From WTKD01 sp965243525 (lineage in GTDB: Bacteria > Spirochaetota > Spirochaetia > WTKD01), in assembly GCA_965243525.1 (NCBI GenBank), contig OZ251568.1, positions 620,001 through 684,000 of the forward strand: a DNA stretch of 64,000 nucleotides, read 5' to 3'. The notes below the pieces were generated by a model that was not told where the DNA came from, did not search any database, and was given only the letters and a program-made list of their open reading frames with translations. The number at the start of each line of letters is the position of its first letter. Position 1 is the first letter of the stretch. Shown one piece after another: positions 17,387-26,679 of the stretch. Position numbers and translations under genes: made by a program.

Positions 17387-18875
17387 ACGTCTCAAGCTGA
17401 GATTGAAAGTATACCCCATCTACCTCTTTTCGTAAGGCAATATACCTGTTGGGAGTTCCAATGTATACAAAGGGGTTTTCCTTGGCCATCATTTGCAGAA
17501 TCTGCGTATAATAGGATTTTCTCACCGTGAATGCTGACTCACCTCGCGCGGCATGCAACAAAGTCTTTACGGCATCGCCTCCCCATTGCACGTAGTTGTC
17601 CGGGGTACTAAACAGCGACAGCCGAGCATCTGGATCAAGTTTTCCGGTATGTCCAATAACCGTAAACTCAAAATCTTTTCCTCGAAACACAGAATCAAGC
17701 CAACGGCCCCACTCATACAATTCTATAACAACGGGAATTCCCACCTTGCTGAGCATATCGTGGTATATCTGTGCAGCACGCACATGTGGATCAAAGTTCT
17801 GGGGAGCAATGATTCGAAGTGGCTTTATGTCTGTATGGGATGAGAGTATCTCCATAGCCTGTTCTCGAGACATTTCTTGGGACAACTCCATGTCATCGGG
17901 ATAATATGTATTGGAGCTATCCATAAACGTATTGATCTCGGTTCCTCCACCATAGGCTTTCTCGAGTACTGCATCTTTTTCAAGTATTGCAGCAATGGCA
18001 TTGCGAACAGCAACATCTCGAAGAATTCCATGCTTTGTATTCATGGCAAGCACCAAGACCAACCCGGTCACCTCAGTCTGTATGAGAACATCGTTATTCT
18101 TTCTTAGGCGACTGAGCTCAGGATCTACAATAAAATCTATTCCATCGACATCTCCTTGCTCAATGGCTTGCACCTTTAACGCCGGATCTGTGATAAACAA
18201 AAAGTCAATTCCTGCAAGACGAGGTGCTTCCTTCACCGTATACGCTGTATTCGCATCAAGGCTGATTTTTTGTCGAAGTTGCCATTCTTGAAAGGCAAAT
18301 GGCCCTGTCCCCACTGGTTCTGCAGAAAAATTATGCTCTGCTCCGATGAGATCACTTGGAAGAATTGCAGCCCATCCTGAAGCAAGAACTGTCAAAATCG
18401 GTGTATACACCTCCTTCAATGTGATCGCAACTTCAAATTGCCCTACGGCTTCAACTGTTTCAATATAATTAAAATCCATAGCATGGGGACTTTCAGAACC
18501 CCTTTCTATGATACGTAGAAATGTCGCTACCACGTCTTCTGCGCTAAATTGTTTTCCATGATGAAAATAAACATCATCACGCAATTTGAATGTAAGGCGA
18601 AGATTGTCTTCCGAAAACTGCCATTCTCGTGCTAATGCAGGGAGAATGTTTCCCGCTGGATCGGGTTCCACAAGGGTGTCGTATAGAGATCGGGTAACCT
18701 GGAAAGTCAATGTTCCGGTTGTTTTTTGTGGATCCAATGTGTCCGGTTCCCCTGAAAGAATAAACCGTAAGCGGTTGTCCTCAGCTCCACCTGATTTCTC
18801 TCCAGTTCCGCGAGCGAATAACGAAAAACAAAGCATCAATCCTATTCCAATAACAGATAACAATCGTAGATTCAT
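17358..18875 (-). CDS. ABC transporter substrate-binding protein, family 5 (peptide/nickel type)
   Basis: Periplasmic or lipid-anchored receptor for peptides or similar solutes. Seen: a leader with FSLFARGTGEKSGG, family-5 start GEPDTLDPQKTTG, PALAREWQFSEDNLRLTFKLR and the DVYFHHGKQFSAEDVVATF signature; length 505 residues. AGGATACAGC precedes the ATG. It sits between two permease genes, 25 nt after the DppB-type gene. With a racemase in the same run, amino acids or muropeptides are plausible ligands, but this is inference. Confidence 0.92.
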   Translation of the reverse strand: MNLRLLSVIGIGLMLCFSLFARGTGEKSGGAEDNRLRFILSGEPDTLDPQKTTGTLTFQVTRSLYDTLVEPDPAGNILPALAREWQFSEDNLRLTFKLRDDVYFHHGKQFSAEDVVATFLRIIERGSESPHAMDFNYIETVEAVGQFEVAITLKEVYTPILTVLASGWAAILPSDLIGAEHNFSAEPVGTGPFAFQEWQLRQKISLDANTAYTVKEAPRLAGIDFLFITDPALKVQAIEQGDVDGIDFIVDPELSRLRKNNDVLIQTEVTGLVLVLAMNTKHGILRDVAVRNAIAAILEKDAVLEKAYGGGTEINTFMDSSNTYYPDDMELSQEMSREQAMEILSSHTDIKPLRIIAPQNFDPHVRAAQIYHDMLSKVGIPVVIELYEWGRWLDSVFRGKDFEFTVIGHTGKLDPDARLSLFSTPDNYVQWGGDAVKTLLHAARGESAFTVRKSYYTQILQMMAKENPFVYIGTPNRYIALRKEVDGVYFQSQLETYDFRQAYKK

Positions 18876-18900
18876 GCTGTATCCTACATCAATTTATGAC

Positions 18901-19791
18901 TTAATGCACTACAGGATCTTCTCCAGGAAGCAGTGCTTTTGCAAGATATAACGACGTATTCAGCAAAATAACAATGATCGTGATGAGAATTCCGGCACTT
19001 GCTTGAATTAGTGGAATATCTTTGGTGAGAATCGCATTCATAAGCACATTTCCTATGCCTGGAACGGCAAACATGCGTTCAAGAACGGCAATAACACTAA
19101 ATAATATGCTTAAAACCGCACCGCTATGAAGGATGATCCCTGGTAAAATAATTGGAAAAATATAATTCCAATAAAGGGAAAAATTGCAGGCACCAAATGC
19201 ACGAGCCACTTGAGCGTGATCTTTTTTCTGTTCAAGCTCAACCCGTTGCAGAGTATATTGAAACAGCATAACAGTGCTCACTAGAGTAAGGGTAACGAAG
19301 GGAACAATGCTTTGTATTACCATACGCGGCGACCAAACGGGCAATATCCCCAACACATCAGAAAAAATTAGAGACAACAACAATGCTATTATAAATCGCG
19401 GTGGTGCTAAAAAGAATGTTGTTATTAACCCTCCCACACGTCTGAATCTCAACAAGATGATGCAAAAAAACACCGAGCATGTAAATCCCATGCTGATAAC
19501 CATACAGGAATACCAAAATGCCGGTATGACAATTGATTCAACGTCTCGATTGGCATAGATTGTTGGCGGAAAGCGAAAGCTCAACAAGGAATACATCCAA
19601 GAAAGATAGGATTGCAACAAAGAACTGTCTTCATGAGAACTGTCCTCTGATGGAAGATTGCTTGTTCCATCAATACCCCTTAATCGCTGATCTGCATCAC
19701 CTGGTAACAACTGGAGCGCAAAAAACAAAATACTCCACGAAACGAATACAGTTAATACGAGACGTATACCTGCTTCAACAAGGAGTCTCAT
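18901..19791 (-). CDS. Oligopeptide-type ABC transporter permease (DppB/OppB family)
   Basis: First membrane subunit of the importer whose receptor and second permease follow. Seen: N-terminal RLVLTVFVSWSILFFALQLL and LPGDAD, typical of DppB proteins, then multiple helices, the conserved VARAFGACNFSLYWNY coupling loop and a C-terminal VPGIGNVLMNA. 296 residues. The start overlaps the racemase stop by 4 nt, which implies translational coupling and argues that the racemase and importer act in one pathway. Confidence 0.9.
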   Translation of the reverse strand: MRLLVEAGIRLVLTVFVSWSILFFALQLLPGDADQRLRGIDGTSNLPSEDSSHEDSSLLQSYLSWMYSLLSFRFPPTIYANRDVESIVIPAFWYSCMVISMGFTCSVFFCIILLRFRRVGGLITTFFLAPPRFIIALLLSLIFSDVLGILPVWSPRMVIQSIVPFVTLTLVSTVMLFQYTLQRVELEQKKDHAQVARAFGACNFSLYWNYIFPIILPGIILHSGAVLSILFSVIAVLERMFAVPGIGNVLMNAILTKDIPLIQASAGILITIIVILLNTSLYLAKALLPGEDPVVH

Positions 19792-20549
19792 CGGGATAGC
19801 GCAACGAGGTTCTGCGCAAGGATTGTTAATGGATCAAAATAAGGGACTGTCGTTTTCAACGAATCTTGCACAAGCGATAATTCAGTGCATCCTAAAATGA
19901 TCGCCTGAGCTCCCCTAGAAACAAGCGCATCAAACTCTCTTTGCAATAGCTCAATTGCTTGGGATTGAATCGGATTAGAGAATGTTTTAATACCATATTC
20001 AGGGCTGTAAATCGTGCTGTGCACCAGTGCTTTCTGCTCCTTGGTTTCTGGATACAAGATGGTAATCCCGTGATTCTTTGCAAATGACCGATACACATCA
20101 CTCAGATAGGTGCCCTTAGTTGCAAGTAATCCCAGGGTCTGAATCGCTGCATCGTATTGTCTGATATACTGCATTGTTTGATCAATCATATGGACAAATT
20201 GCATCCCATAAGCATCGAGTTTTGGGCGGATCATGGCAAGAATGTCAGGTGAATGCGCTGTATTGCAGGGAATCCCAACAATTGTGCATCCAGCACGATG
20301 GAGAACAGCAACAGCCTCTTGGAGTGCAGATTGAGGGTTTTTTTCTGCTATAGGATCCAAAAGGTATTCAGTGCGGTCTGGAATCGCAGATGCATTGTAC
20401 AGCACAAGTTCAGGATAATCCTGGTCCTTTCGAGCATCGGTGTTTGCATCAAGTATTTTTCTGGTCAGCAACAGCCCGGCATAGGGTCCCACCCCTCCGA
20501 TAATGCCTATTCGATGGTGATCATTTTTTATCAAGGTGCGTAACTCCAT
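19788..20549 (-). CDS. Aspartate/glutamate racemase-family protein
   Basis: Cofactor-independent racemase family using two Cys residues. Seen: GIIGGVGPYAG at the N-terminus, IPCNTAH with the first catalytic Cys and LGCTELS with the second; both Cys are intact, so the enzyme should be active. The start at 20549 (253 residues) overlaps the cyclase gene by 29 nt; a longer reading to 20621 overlaps more. It is translationally coupled to the downstream permease. Substrate could be aspartate or glutamate. D-glutamate is attractive because murD is the neighbouring divergent gene, but I cannot separate these by eye. Confidence 0.88.
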   Translation of the reverse strand: MELRTLIKNDHHRIGIIGGVGPYAGLLLTRKILDANTDARKDQDYPELVLYNASAIPDRTEYLLDPIAEKNPQSALQEAVAVLHRAGCTIVGIPCNTAHSPDILAMIRPKLDAYGMQFVHMIDQTMQYIRQYDAAIQTLGLLATKGTYLSDVYRSFAKNHGITILYPETKEQKALVHSTIYSPEYGIKTFSNPIQSQAIELLQREFDALVSRGAQAIILGCTELSLVQDSLKTTVPYFDPLTILAQNLVALSR

Positions 20550-23500
20550 CTGACTCTGATGATTCGCCCTTTTGAAAGAGTCGATAACTCTTTGCATATA
20601 ATTTTTTTGTCGGCAAATCATCCGGAATTAGGCTATAGGCCTTTGCAAAATGATGTACTGCTTTTCCCCATTGTTTCATCTGAAAAAAGAAACTACCTTC
20701 CTGATAATGAAGAAAAAAGGCCTTTCGAGTATCATCTGAAATTGATTCCGGATACAACAAATCTAGACCACCATCTTCTCCAAGAACTTCATATACTGCG
20801 GTTGTTTCTCTTTTTCCCTTCACCGTGACCATATCAATAAATCGATGAGAAATGGTTTTTTCAACCTGCTTCATGGTGCCTTCGCTCATCAAAATCGTTG
20901 TCCCATACTGCTTGTTCAGAGACTCCAATCGACTAGCCAGGTTAACTCCGTCTCCAAGCGCTGTATAATTAAGCCGATAGTCTGAACCAACATTTCCAAC
21001 AAGCACCTCAGCACTGTGAATCCCAATACGTGTTTTCTGAAAATCAACCTGGGTCAATTTGGCAATTTCTTGACAACAACGAATAGCTGCTCGACAAGCT
21101 GATTCTGCATGATTCTTGATCTGCCATGGAGCACCCCAGAACGCCATCACCGAATCACCGATATATTTGTCGATTGTGCCCCGCTCTCGCATAATACATT
21201 TGCTCATCACATCAAAATACATTTCAAGTTGATGAAGCAGAACCTCTGGTTCAGTATATTCACTCAGATACGTGAAATTTTGTATATCAGAAAAGAACAA
21301 AGTAATATCTTTACGTTCTGCACCAATGCTCGCTGCTTTATTCGTGCGCAACAATTCACGCACAACCTCAGTTGGCAAATACCTACGGAATGACTCAAGC
21401 CCTTGTTTGAGTTTTCCAATGACTTCGTCTATTTTGTTTACCTCTTGGACATTCGACACAATCTTTTCACGATAATGAATCTTGAGCTCACGCAGTTCAA
21501 GCATTTCTTCAGCCAAGAACTCCAGGGGCCGCGTAATTCGATTCGCCAAGATGTTTCCAAATATTCCGATGATAATAAGCAGGATAATCGTTCCAATAAA
21601 CTGGAGAATCGTGCTCCGAGTTGCTATCTCCAAGAGTGGTGCTTCTGGAATAATAATCCCAATTGCCCAGTCAAGTTGGTTAGAGACATGTATTTCAGAA
21701 TTAAGCCCATAATAATGGTCTCTGTCGACAGGAAAGCGGACAAAATTGCCACTCTCATCAAGGCGTATGCTCTGCATTGATCCTGAGAATTGTTGACTGA
21801 GGTTGCTCAACACATCAATGGAAAAGATGTTTCTCAAGAAATCAGTTCGTGCATCAGCTCGCGTTGTCTCTTCTGAAATAAAAGCCTCAAATGATTCGCG
21901 TATTTTTTCATCAGGATTATTTGCAGCAGTATATCTAATTGGATCAAAGTCAGCAGAGTTTTCATTCTGATAGTATAAATACGAGTATGCATTCTCTGAA
22001 TCAACCGAAATCGCAACCATTTCATAAGTTTTCGTATCATAGATATAAATCAAGCCCTGCACTTGCGAGGTGACGCTCAACTCAGATAAAAACAGGGACA
22101 GATCGCGAAGATCAATATCAACACCCAATACTCCAACAAATTCATTTTGATCGTTGAAAAGTGGATAGGCATAGGTAGCACCGATGACCTCGGTCGAAGC
22201 AAACACATAGACATCAGTCCAAATGGACGTGCCTTCCTCGTTTGCAAGTTGATACCATGGGCGTGTGCGTGGATCATAGTCCACTTCTCCAACCCTATCA
22301 ACATTTGCATTTGGGTTGTTATCAAATGTATAGACCTCGCGCATCCGGGATCCTGCTTGAGTGATCAAACGTCGTCGAAATCCACCATGTTCCTCATCTC
22401 TCCCCACAAGGATGAATTCCCCATTGGGCATGCCAATGAACACAGAAGCTATTGTGTTGTAGTTTTTGAGGATGCTCTCTTCAAAAATAACGGAGAGTTC
22501 TTCAAAATCTTGGATATCGACGTATCCATTGTTAATAAGAAAATCAAATGATGCAGTGACCTTTTCTGAGTTTCCAAAATAATCCTGTATCTGCGTTTCA
22601 ATAAATCCAAGATTTGAGTTAACAATAACATTGCTAACCCCATACATTGAAATACGTGTTCCTTCAAAATTAACCACCGTGCTGATTGCTCCATACCCAC
22701 CAAGCATCACCAAGAGTAATACCAAGACACTGATACGAAACGGGATGCTCAATATTCGCTCATTCTTTTTTGAACTAAATCGAATCCCCTTCTGCTTTTT
22801 CTTGTTCACCATCCCTGGCGTCAATTTAAAAAAATCTTCCTGAGTTGTGCTATTGCTGCTCTCAATTTGTCTTTCTGGTGGATGTTCTGAGGGATCGCCT
22901 TCCTCCGAATGTCTCTGCAATTCTGTTGCAAGTTCTACATTAGTTCCTTGATTTAAGGCGATTGATGCACTTTCTGCTTGCTCTTTCAAACCCTTTTTTT
23001 CACCTGAACTGCCTACATAGGCGATGAGCATAGCAGAGAGCAAGGAAATCATGCGACCAATCGGAAGAAGAATCACCGAAATTGATAATAATGGTGTTGT
23101 TATCAGCGGAACTATCTTGCCATCGCTGGCTGAAATCACCGTACCCAGTGCAGCAATACTTTGATCGAAACTCCCAAAAAGCGTTTTCAGGCCAGATGAA
23201 AAGATATATGAGAACACTCCTGAGATGGTGACGCCTACGTCAAAAATCGATAGCGAAATCAAGGCAAAAATAAGAACAATAGCAAAAACACTGAGGTTAA
23301 ACGGGATAAACAGAGCGAAAATCGTTCCAAACAACGTTTTTCTGTCGTGATCCTTATGGAAAGTGCTCATCACATCAGGATATGCTGCGATAACTCCTCC
23401 CCCAAAAAAACCATAACTGAGTATACGAATCAATCGTGTTGTTGCTGAGAGTAATCGTATGCGGTTGAATTGTGCAATGACGAAGATGGCAGTGACAAAT

Positions 23501-24246
23501 AATACTACAAGTATAACCAATAGGGATATGAGAAACCTGACGATCAAAAATCCAAACGCCGTAGTTATTTCTGACAGCAATAATACCGTTGCTCCAACCG
23601 TTGGGATCAACACAAACGGATAGAGGATGAGAACAATGTGGTATATCTTCTCAAATGAATTTGCCAATCCCTCGCTTACCTGCAAGAAAAACCTTGTTTC
23701 CTTTGTCACAAACCGTGAAAATACGGCTCCTAACAAGATTGCTATGAAAAGAATGCTGTATAACTGTGCCCCATACAGCGCACCAAACAGATTTTTGGGA
23801 ATAATATTCCTTATTGTGGTGAGTAATACCAATTCGCCGTTGGTTTGCAGTTTCTCCTCAGATAGCTCCAGAGATAGCGTTATGTCAAAATCATCATCTG
23901 CACTATAAAATTTTTGTTTTGCTTGTTCATCAAATGGAATTGTCGTGTTGGAAATAACATCGACAAGCAAGATGAGCTGTACAAGGATCAAGACTATGCC
24001 AACAACAAAAAGGGCGATTTTTGCTAGATGTTTTCCAAGCGAAAACTGCTTTATAAAGGTTGGGATACAAACAACAATAGTGAATGTAACCAGCGGGATC
24101 GCGATTGCGGTCACCAATTGAAAAAACAAGCCTGCAATCTCTCGAACAGAAAACAGCCATCCTGCTTGAACAGTTAATCCAAGAACAATACCCAAAAGAA
24201 TTGCTATAATCGTACTGAGTGGATGGCGTAATGCACGTGCAATCAT
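20521..24246 (-). CDS. Transporter-like/dCache/HAMP/adenylate cyclase fusion protein
   Basis: A 1241-residue membrane sensor that should make cAMP. Domains: residues 1-415 resemble the DAACS (Na+:dicarboxylate/glutamate symporter) membrane domain; 415-500 is a polar Glu/Ser-rich linker; helix ~502-522; extracytoplasmic dCache sensor ~525-880 with YDPRTRPWY (657-665); helix ~880-900; HAMP ~900-950; class III cyclase ~955-1155; TPR-like tail to 1241. All six cyclase residues are readable: D987 and D1031 (metals), K1027 and T1095 (adenine), N1102 and R1106 (transition state). The transporter part has GFFGGGVIAAYP where active symporters have a Ser-rich hairpin, and no NMDGT or D-xx-RT-xx-N motif, so it probably senses rather than transports. 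It lies between a binding protein and a racemase gene. Confidence 0.87.
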   Translation of the reverse strand: MIARALRHPLSTIIAILLGIVLGLTVQAGWLFSVREIAGLFFQLVTAIAIPLVTFTIVVCIPTFIKQFSLGKHLAKIALFVVGIVLILVQLILLVDVISNTTIPFDEQAKQKFYSADDDFDITLSLELSEEKLQTNGELVLLTTIRNIIPKNLFGALYGAQLYSILFIAILLGAVFSRFVTKETRFFLQVSEGLANSFEKIYHIVLILYPFVLIPTVGATVLLLSEITTAFGFLIVRFLISLLVILVVLFVTAIFVIAQFNRIRLLSATTRLIRILSYGFFGGGVIAAYPDVMSTFHKDHDRKTLFGTIFALFIPFNLSVFAIVLIFALISLSIFDVGVTISGVFSYIFSSGLKTLFGSFDQSIAALGTVISASDGKIVPLITTPLLSISVILLPIGRMISLLSAMLIAYVGSSGEKKGLKEQAESASIALNQGTNVELATELQRHSEEGDPSEHPPERQIESSNSTTQEDFFKLTPGMVNKKKQKGIRFSSKKNERILSIPFRISVLVLLLVMLGGYGAISTVVNFEGTRISMYGVSNVIVNSNLGFIETQIQDYFGNSEKVTASFDFLINNGYVDIQDFEELSVIFEESILKNYNTIASVFIGMPNGEFILVGRDEEHGGFRRRLITQAGSRMREVYTFDNNPNANVDRVGEVDYDPRTRPWYQLANEEGTSIWTDVYVFASTEVIGATYAYPLFNDQNEFVGVLGVDIDLRDLSLFLSELSVTSQVQGLIYIYDTKTYEMVAISVDSENAYSYLYYQNENSADFDPIRYTAANNPDEKIRESFEAFISEETTRADARTDFLRNIFSIDVLSNLSQQFSGSMQSIRLDESGNFVRFPVDRDHYYGLNSEIHVSNQLDWAIGIIIPEAPLLEIATRSTILQFIGTIILLIIIGIFGNILANRITRPLEFLAEEMLELRELKIHYREKIVSNVQEVNKIDEVIGKLKQGLESFRRYLPTEVVRELLRTNKAASIGAERKDITLFFSDIQNFTYLSEYTEPEVLLHQLEMYFDVMSKCIMRERGTIDKYIGDSVMAFWGAPWQIKNHAESACRAAIRCCQEIAKLTQVDFQKTRIGIHSAEVLVGNVGSDYRLNYTALGDGVNLASRLESLNKQYGTTILMSEGTMKQVEKTISHRFIDMVTVKGKRETTAVYEVLGEDGGLDLLYPESISDDTRKAFFLHYQEGSFFFQMKQWGKAVHHFAKAYSLIPDDLPTKKLYAKSYRLFQKGESSESDGVTHLDKK

Positions 24247-24256
24247 AACGTGTTAG

Positions 24257-25069
24257 TTATTCGATATCGAATTGACTGAGCAATTTATCCACGGTTAGAT
24301 TTAAGTTCAAAGAATCAAGGTATAAATTTACCCAGGTAGTCAATTGTCCACTTTCCCAAGGTAATGCCATAGCAATCGGGTCGCGAGTGTCTTTCAACAG
24401 TACTGTTTTCACACTAAGTGCTGAATCGGGTCGCGACTTAATAACTTTTTTTATTTCAAGCTCATCTCTGTATGCTGCGAGGATCTCTCCATTGAAAACG
24501 GCGTCAACAACCTCTTGCCAGGTTTGATATTCTACAATTTCTGCATTCGGGAAATTTTTCCGAGCAAATACCGCATATGATGAATTTGCAACAACTCCCA
24601 ACGTGCCCGTAAAATTCCGAACAAATATCCCAATTGCTTCTTCGGCAACTCGCTCAGCAAGCAATAATCGATTTATCATCAATGCCTGACGGAGTACGAT
24701 GTATGGTTCAGAATACCGCACCAACTGTGCACGAATACTAGTGCGACTCAACTTTGAAATAACAATATCAGCATCCCCGCGGGCTACAATGGTTACAAGA
24801 TCGTTGAACGTTTGCGCATCGCGATTGAATGCAAGTTTCACCCCAAGTCCATCGGCGATCCCTTGCGCCAATTCAACATCAATGCCCGCCCAATCATTAG
24901 CACCGTCACGAAAAAAGAAAGGTGATTGCTCACTCGGCAACTGCGCAACAATAAGGCTGCCACGCTCCTTGATCCGTGCAATATCGGGAGCAAATGTCTG
25001 CGCAAAGGCAACCGAGGTTATGCATCCCAACAAAATACTACAAATAATACGTACAATTCTACGATTCAT
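24257..25069 (-). CDS. Periplasmic amino-acid-type solute-binding protein (family 3)
   Basis: Small receptor of the polar-amino-acid binding family. Seen: signal peptide ending SVAFAQ, then RIKERGSLIVAQLPSE, FRDGANDWAGIDVELAQGIA, DADIVISKLSRTSIRAQLV and the second-lobe GTLGVVANSSYAVF; 270 residues. GGAGAG lies 6 nt before the ATG at 25069, which supports this start. The gene overlaps the DAACS gene by 11 nt and ends 10 nt before the cyclase gene. No matching ABC permease of the amino-acid type is present, so the likely partners are the DAACS protein or the cyclase sensor. Confidence 0.88.
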   Translation of the reverse strand: MNRRIVRIICSILLGCITSVAFAQTFAPDIARIKERGSLIVAQLPSEQSPFFFRDGANDWAGIDVELAQGIADGLGVKLAFNRDAQTFNDLVTIVARGDADIVISKLSRTSIRAQLVRYSEPYIVLRQALMINRLLLAERVAEEAIGIFVRNFTGTLGVVANSSYAVFARKNFPNAEIVEYQTWQEVVDAVFNGEILAAYRDELEIKKVIKSRPDSALSVKTVLLKDTRDPIAMALPWESGQLTTWVNLYLDSLNLNLTVDKLLSQFDIE

Positions 25070-26390
25070 GATGACTCTCCGCATAAGAAGAAAACTGTTC
25101 TATAGGTTCTTGTGTTTTAGTGCTTCGTTTATTCTTTGAAACCGATGTCACCAATGTGGTAAACATAATGTTTGTGTGAACGATCAACAAACTGCGCATA
25201 GGGTCAATAATAGGATCAATGGCAAACAAAATCAAAACCAGTGTTTCTATTGGCAGCCCAAGTCCGCGGACTACAATTGCAATCATGCCAAGTGTTGCAT
25301 ATCCAGTAGCCCCTGCAGTACTGATCCCAGCAGCCACCGCTGCAAATATAACCAAGATAACCTGGCCAAAGGTCAATGACACTTCATAGAGTTGTGCAGC
25401 AAATATTCCCGCTAGAGAAAAGAAAAGCACATTGCCAAATCGACCAAGCGTGATGCTTAATGGAAAAATGAACTTTGTTGTGAGGCGTTCCATGTATAAA
25501 TTTTCAGTGAGCGCTTCCAAGGCAGATGGTATCGCAGCGATACTGCTGCGCGTCGAGAATGAAACAAATATGGGATTCAGACAGGCACGTAGGGCAGAAA
25601 AAAACGATTTGCGCGTACGAATCGAGATAATCAATGTATTGATGAGTAAAACAAATATCGCCAAACAATAGAATGTGATGATAAGTTTTATTGATGCGAT
25701 AAGCGCACTCACTCCAGTAGATTTCACTTGTTTTGCAATCAGTGAAAACAATCCAACCGGAAGCAGATACATATTCCATTCAATAATTTTGTTAAACGAG
25801 AGGTATATCCCCGTGCTCAAGGTTACTATGTAATCGCTTTGTTCTTTTTTTATAAAAGCAATGGCAACGCCAAACAAAATCGCAAAAAATACAATGCGGA
25901 GGATTTCTCCATCAGTGAGTGAGGCAAAGATGTTCTGAGGGACAATTTCTTTTAAGAAAGGCAAGAATCCTTCTGGTTCCTCTTCAACAACCTGCTCTTC
26001 TTCAGTTAGGCTAACTCCATAATCAGTCTCTATGGTGGCGGATTCGATAATTTGTCCAAAGGCATTGCGTTGCTCTTGTCTAACTCGCCCCGGTTCAACA
26101 AGAACACCTAAAGAAACACCAAGTGTGCTGACCAGCAACAAAATGACAATAAGCCATGTTGCAAATCGCCAAATGACTTTTTGGGTAACCGATGGTGAAC
26201 GTATTAATTCAGCTACACTCGATAATATCGCCGTCAATACTATTGGAACGATGCACATCTGAAGCAATGCCACGTAAATTTCTCCAATAGGAGCAATAAT
26301 GTTGACAAGAGCTTCGCTTGCTAAAATTCCGTATATAATACCAAGGATTATCGAAGCAAGTATTACCCATGGATTTTTTAATACCTTCAC
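25059..26390 (-). CDS. DAACS-family (dicarboxylate/amino acid:cation symporter-like) transporter
   Basis: Membrane protein of 443 residues related to GltPh/GltP. Seen: HP1 hairpin STRSSIAAIP (from residue 279), HP2-like GISTAGATG (355-363) and TM8 DPIIDPMRS (392-400). Compared with GltPh, the substrate-site Arg and Asp are present (R399, D396). The TM7 NMDGT motif reads ITLGR, and the Na+-site N401/D405 equivalents are I403/N407, so coupling ion or substrate may differ. A hydrophilic Glu-rich insert (~105-140) is unusual. GTG start with GGGAG 7 nt upstream. First gene of the run ending at 16574. Confidence 0.88.
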   Translation of the reverse strand: MKVLKNPWVILASIILGIIYGILASEALVNIIAPIGEIYVALLQMCIVPIVLTAILSSVAELIRSPSVTQKVIWRFATWLIVILLLVSTLGVSLGVLVEPGRVRQEQRNAFGQIIESATIETDYGVSLTEEEQVVEEEPEGFLPFLKEIVPQNIFASLTDGEILRIVFFAILFGVAIAFIKKEQSDYIVTLSTGIYLSFNKIIEWNMYLLPVGLFSLIAKQVKSTGVSALIASIKLIITFYCLAIFVLLINTLIISIRTRKSFFSALRACLNPIFVSFSTRSSIAAIPSALEALTENLYMERLTTKFIFPLSITLGRFGNVLFFSLAGIFAAQLYEVSLTFGQVILVIFAAVAAGISTAGATGYATLGMIAIVVRGLGLPIETLVLILFAIDPIIDPMRSLLIVHTNIMFTTLVTSVSKNKRSTKTQEPIEQFSSYAESHHES

Positions 26391-26463
26391 TGCAAACTCC
26401 CAGAAACAACAGATTTCCTCTACACAAGGTTGCTGGATTATGACAAATTACCAGCTAAGATGT

Positions 26464-26492
26464 ATTATAGCTATAATTTAGAATGTCAACAA
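26464..26492 (-). promoter_or_regulatory. Promoter of the DAACS/binding-protein/cyclase operon
   Basis: On the minus strand a perfect TATAAT (26464-26469) is preceded by TTGTTG (26487-26492) at 17 nt; an overlapping TTGACA lies at 14 nt. About 70 nt of leader precede the GTG start at 26390. Confidence 0.6.
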
Positions 26493-26542
26493 CAACGGTA
26501 CCCAGATAACCATCTCCTTTATTTCTAATGCGTGATGAGCTA

Positions 26543-26548
26543 TATAAT
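26543..26548 (+). promoter_or_regulatory. Perfect -10 box of the murD leader transcript
   Basis: TATAAT at 26543-26548 on the plus strand, with only a weak TTTATT upstream. Transcription would begin near 26554, exactly before the first hairpin of the leader. The 332-bp gap between 26390 and 26723 is filled by two divergent promoters and this leader. Confidence 0.55.
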
Positions 26549-26554
26549 AAAAAA

Positions 26555-26593
26555 GGCAGAAATGCGAACAATGAAGAGTGCTGCATTTCCGCC
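26555..26593 (+). promoter_or_regulatory. 5' hairpin of the murD leader
   Basis: GGCAGAAATGC (26555-26565) pairs with GCATTTCCGCC (26583-26593) at 10 of 11 positions around a 17-nt loop. It would form the extreme 5' end of the transcript. I do not recognise it as a known riboswitch. Confidence 0.55.
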
Positions 26594-26617
26594 AAAAGGA
26601 AGGAAAAAGGAGGAACC

Positions 26618-26641
26618 ATGAACAGCTTTCGCTGGTCTTAA
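26618..26641 (+). CDS. Seven-codon leader peptide MNSFRWS
   Basis: A very strong ribosome-binding site (AAAGGAGG) precedes ATG at 26618; the ORF reads MNSFRWS and stops at 26639-26641. The stop codon lies inside the 5' arm of the terminator immediately downstream, so a ribosome on this ORF would interfere with termination. This is the arrangement of a translation-controlled attenuator. The single Trp, Arg and two Ser codons do not point clearly to one amino acid. Confidence 0.5.
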   Translation: MNSFRWS

Positions 26642-26661
26642 CTGGTCTTTAAGACGTTTTT
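26635..26661 (+). terminator. Attenuator-like terminator upstream of murD
   Basis: GTCTTAA (26635-26641), loop CTGGTCT, TTAAGAC (26649-26655), then G and five T's. The stem is AT-rich and only 7 bp, so termination may be partial, as expected for an attenuator. Confidence 0.6.
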
Positions 26662-26679
26662 ATAGTAATTAGTTATTTT

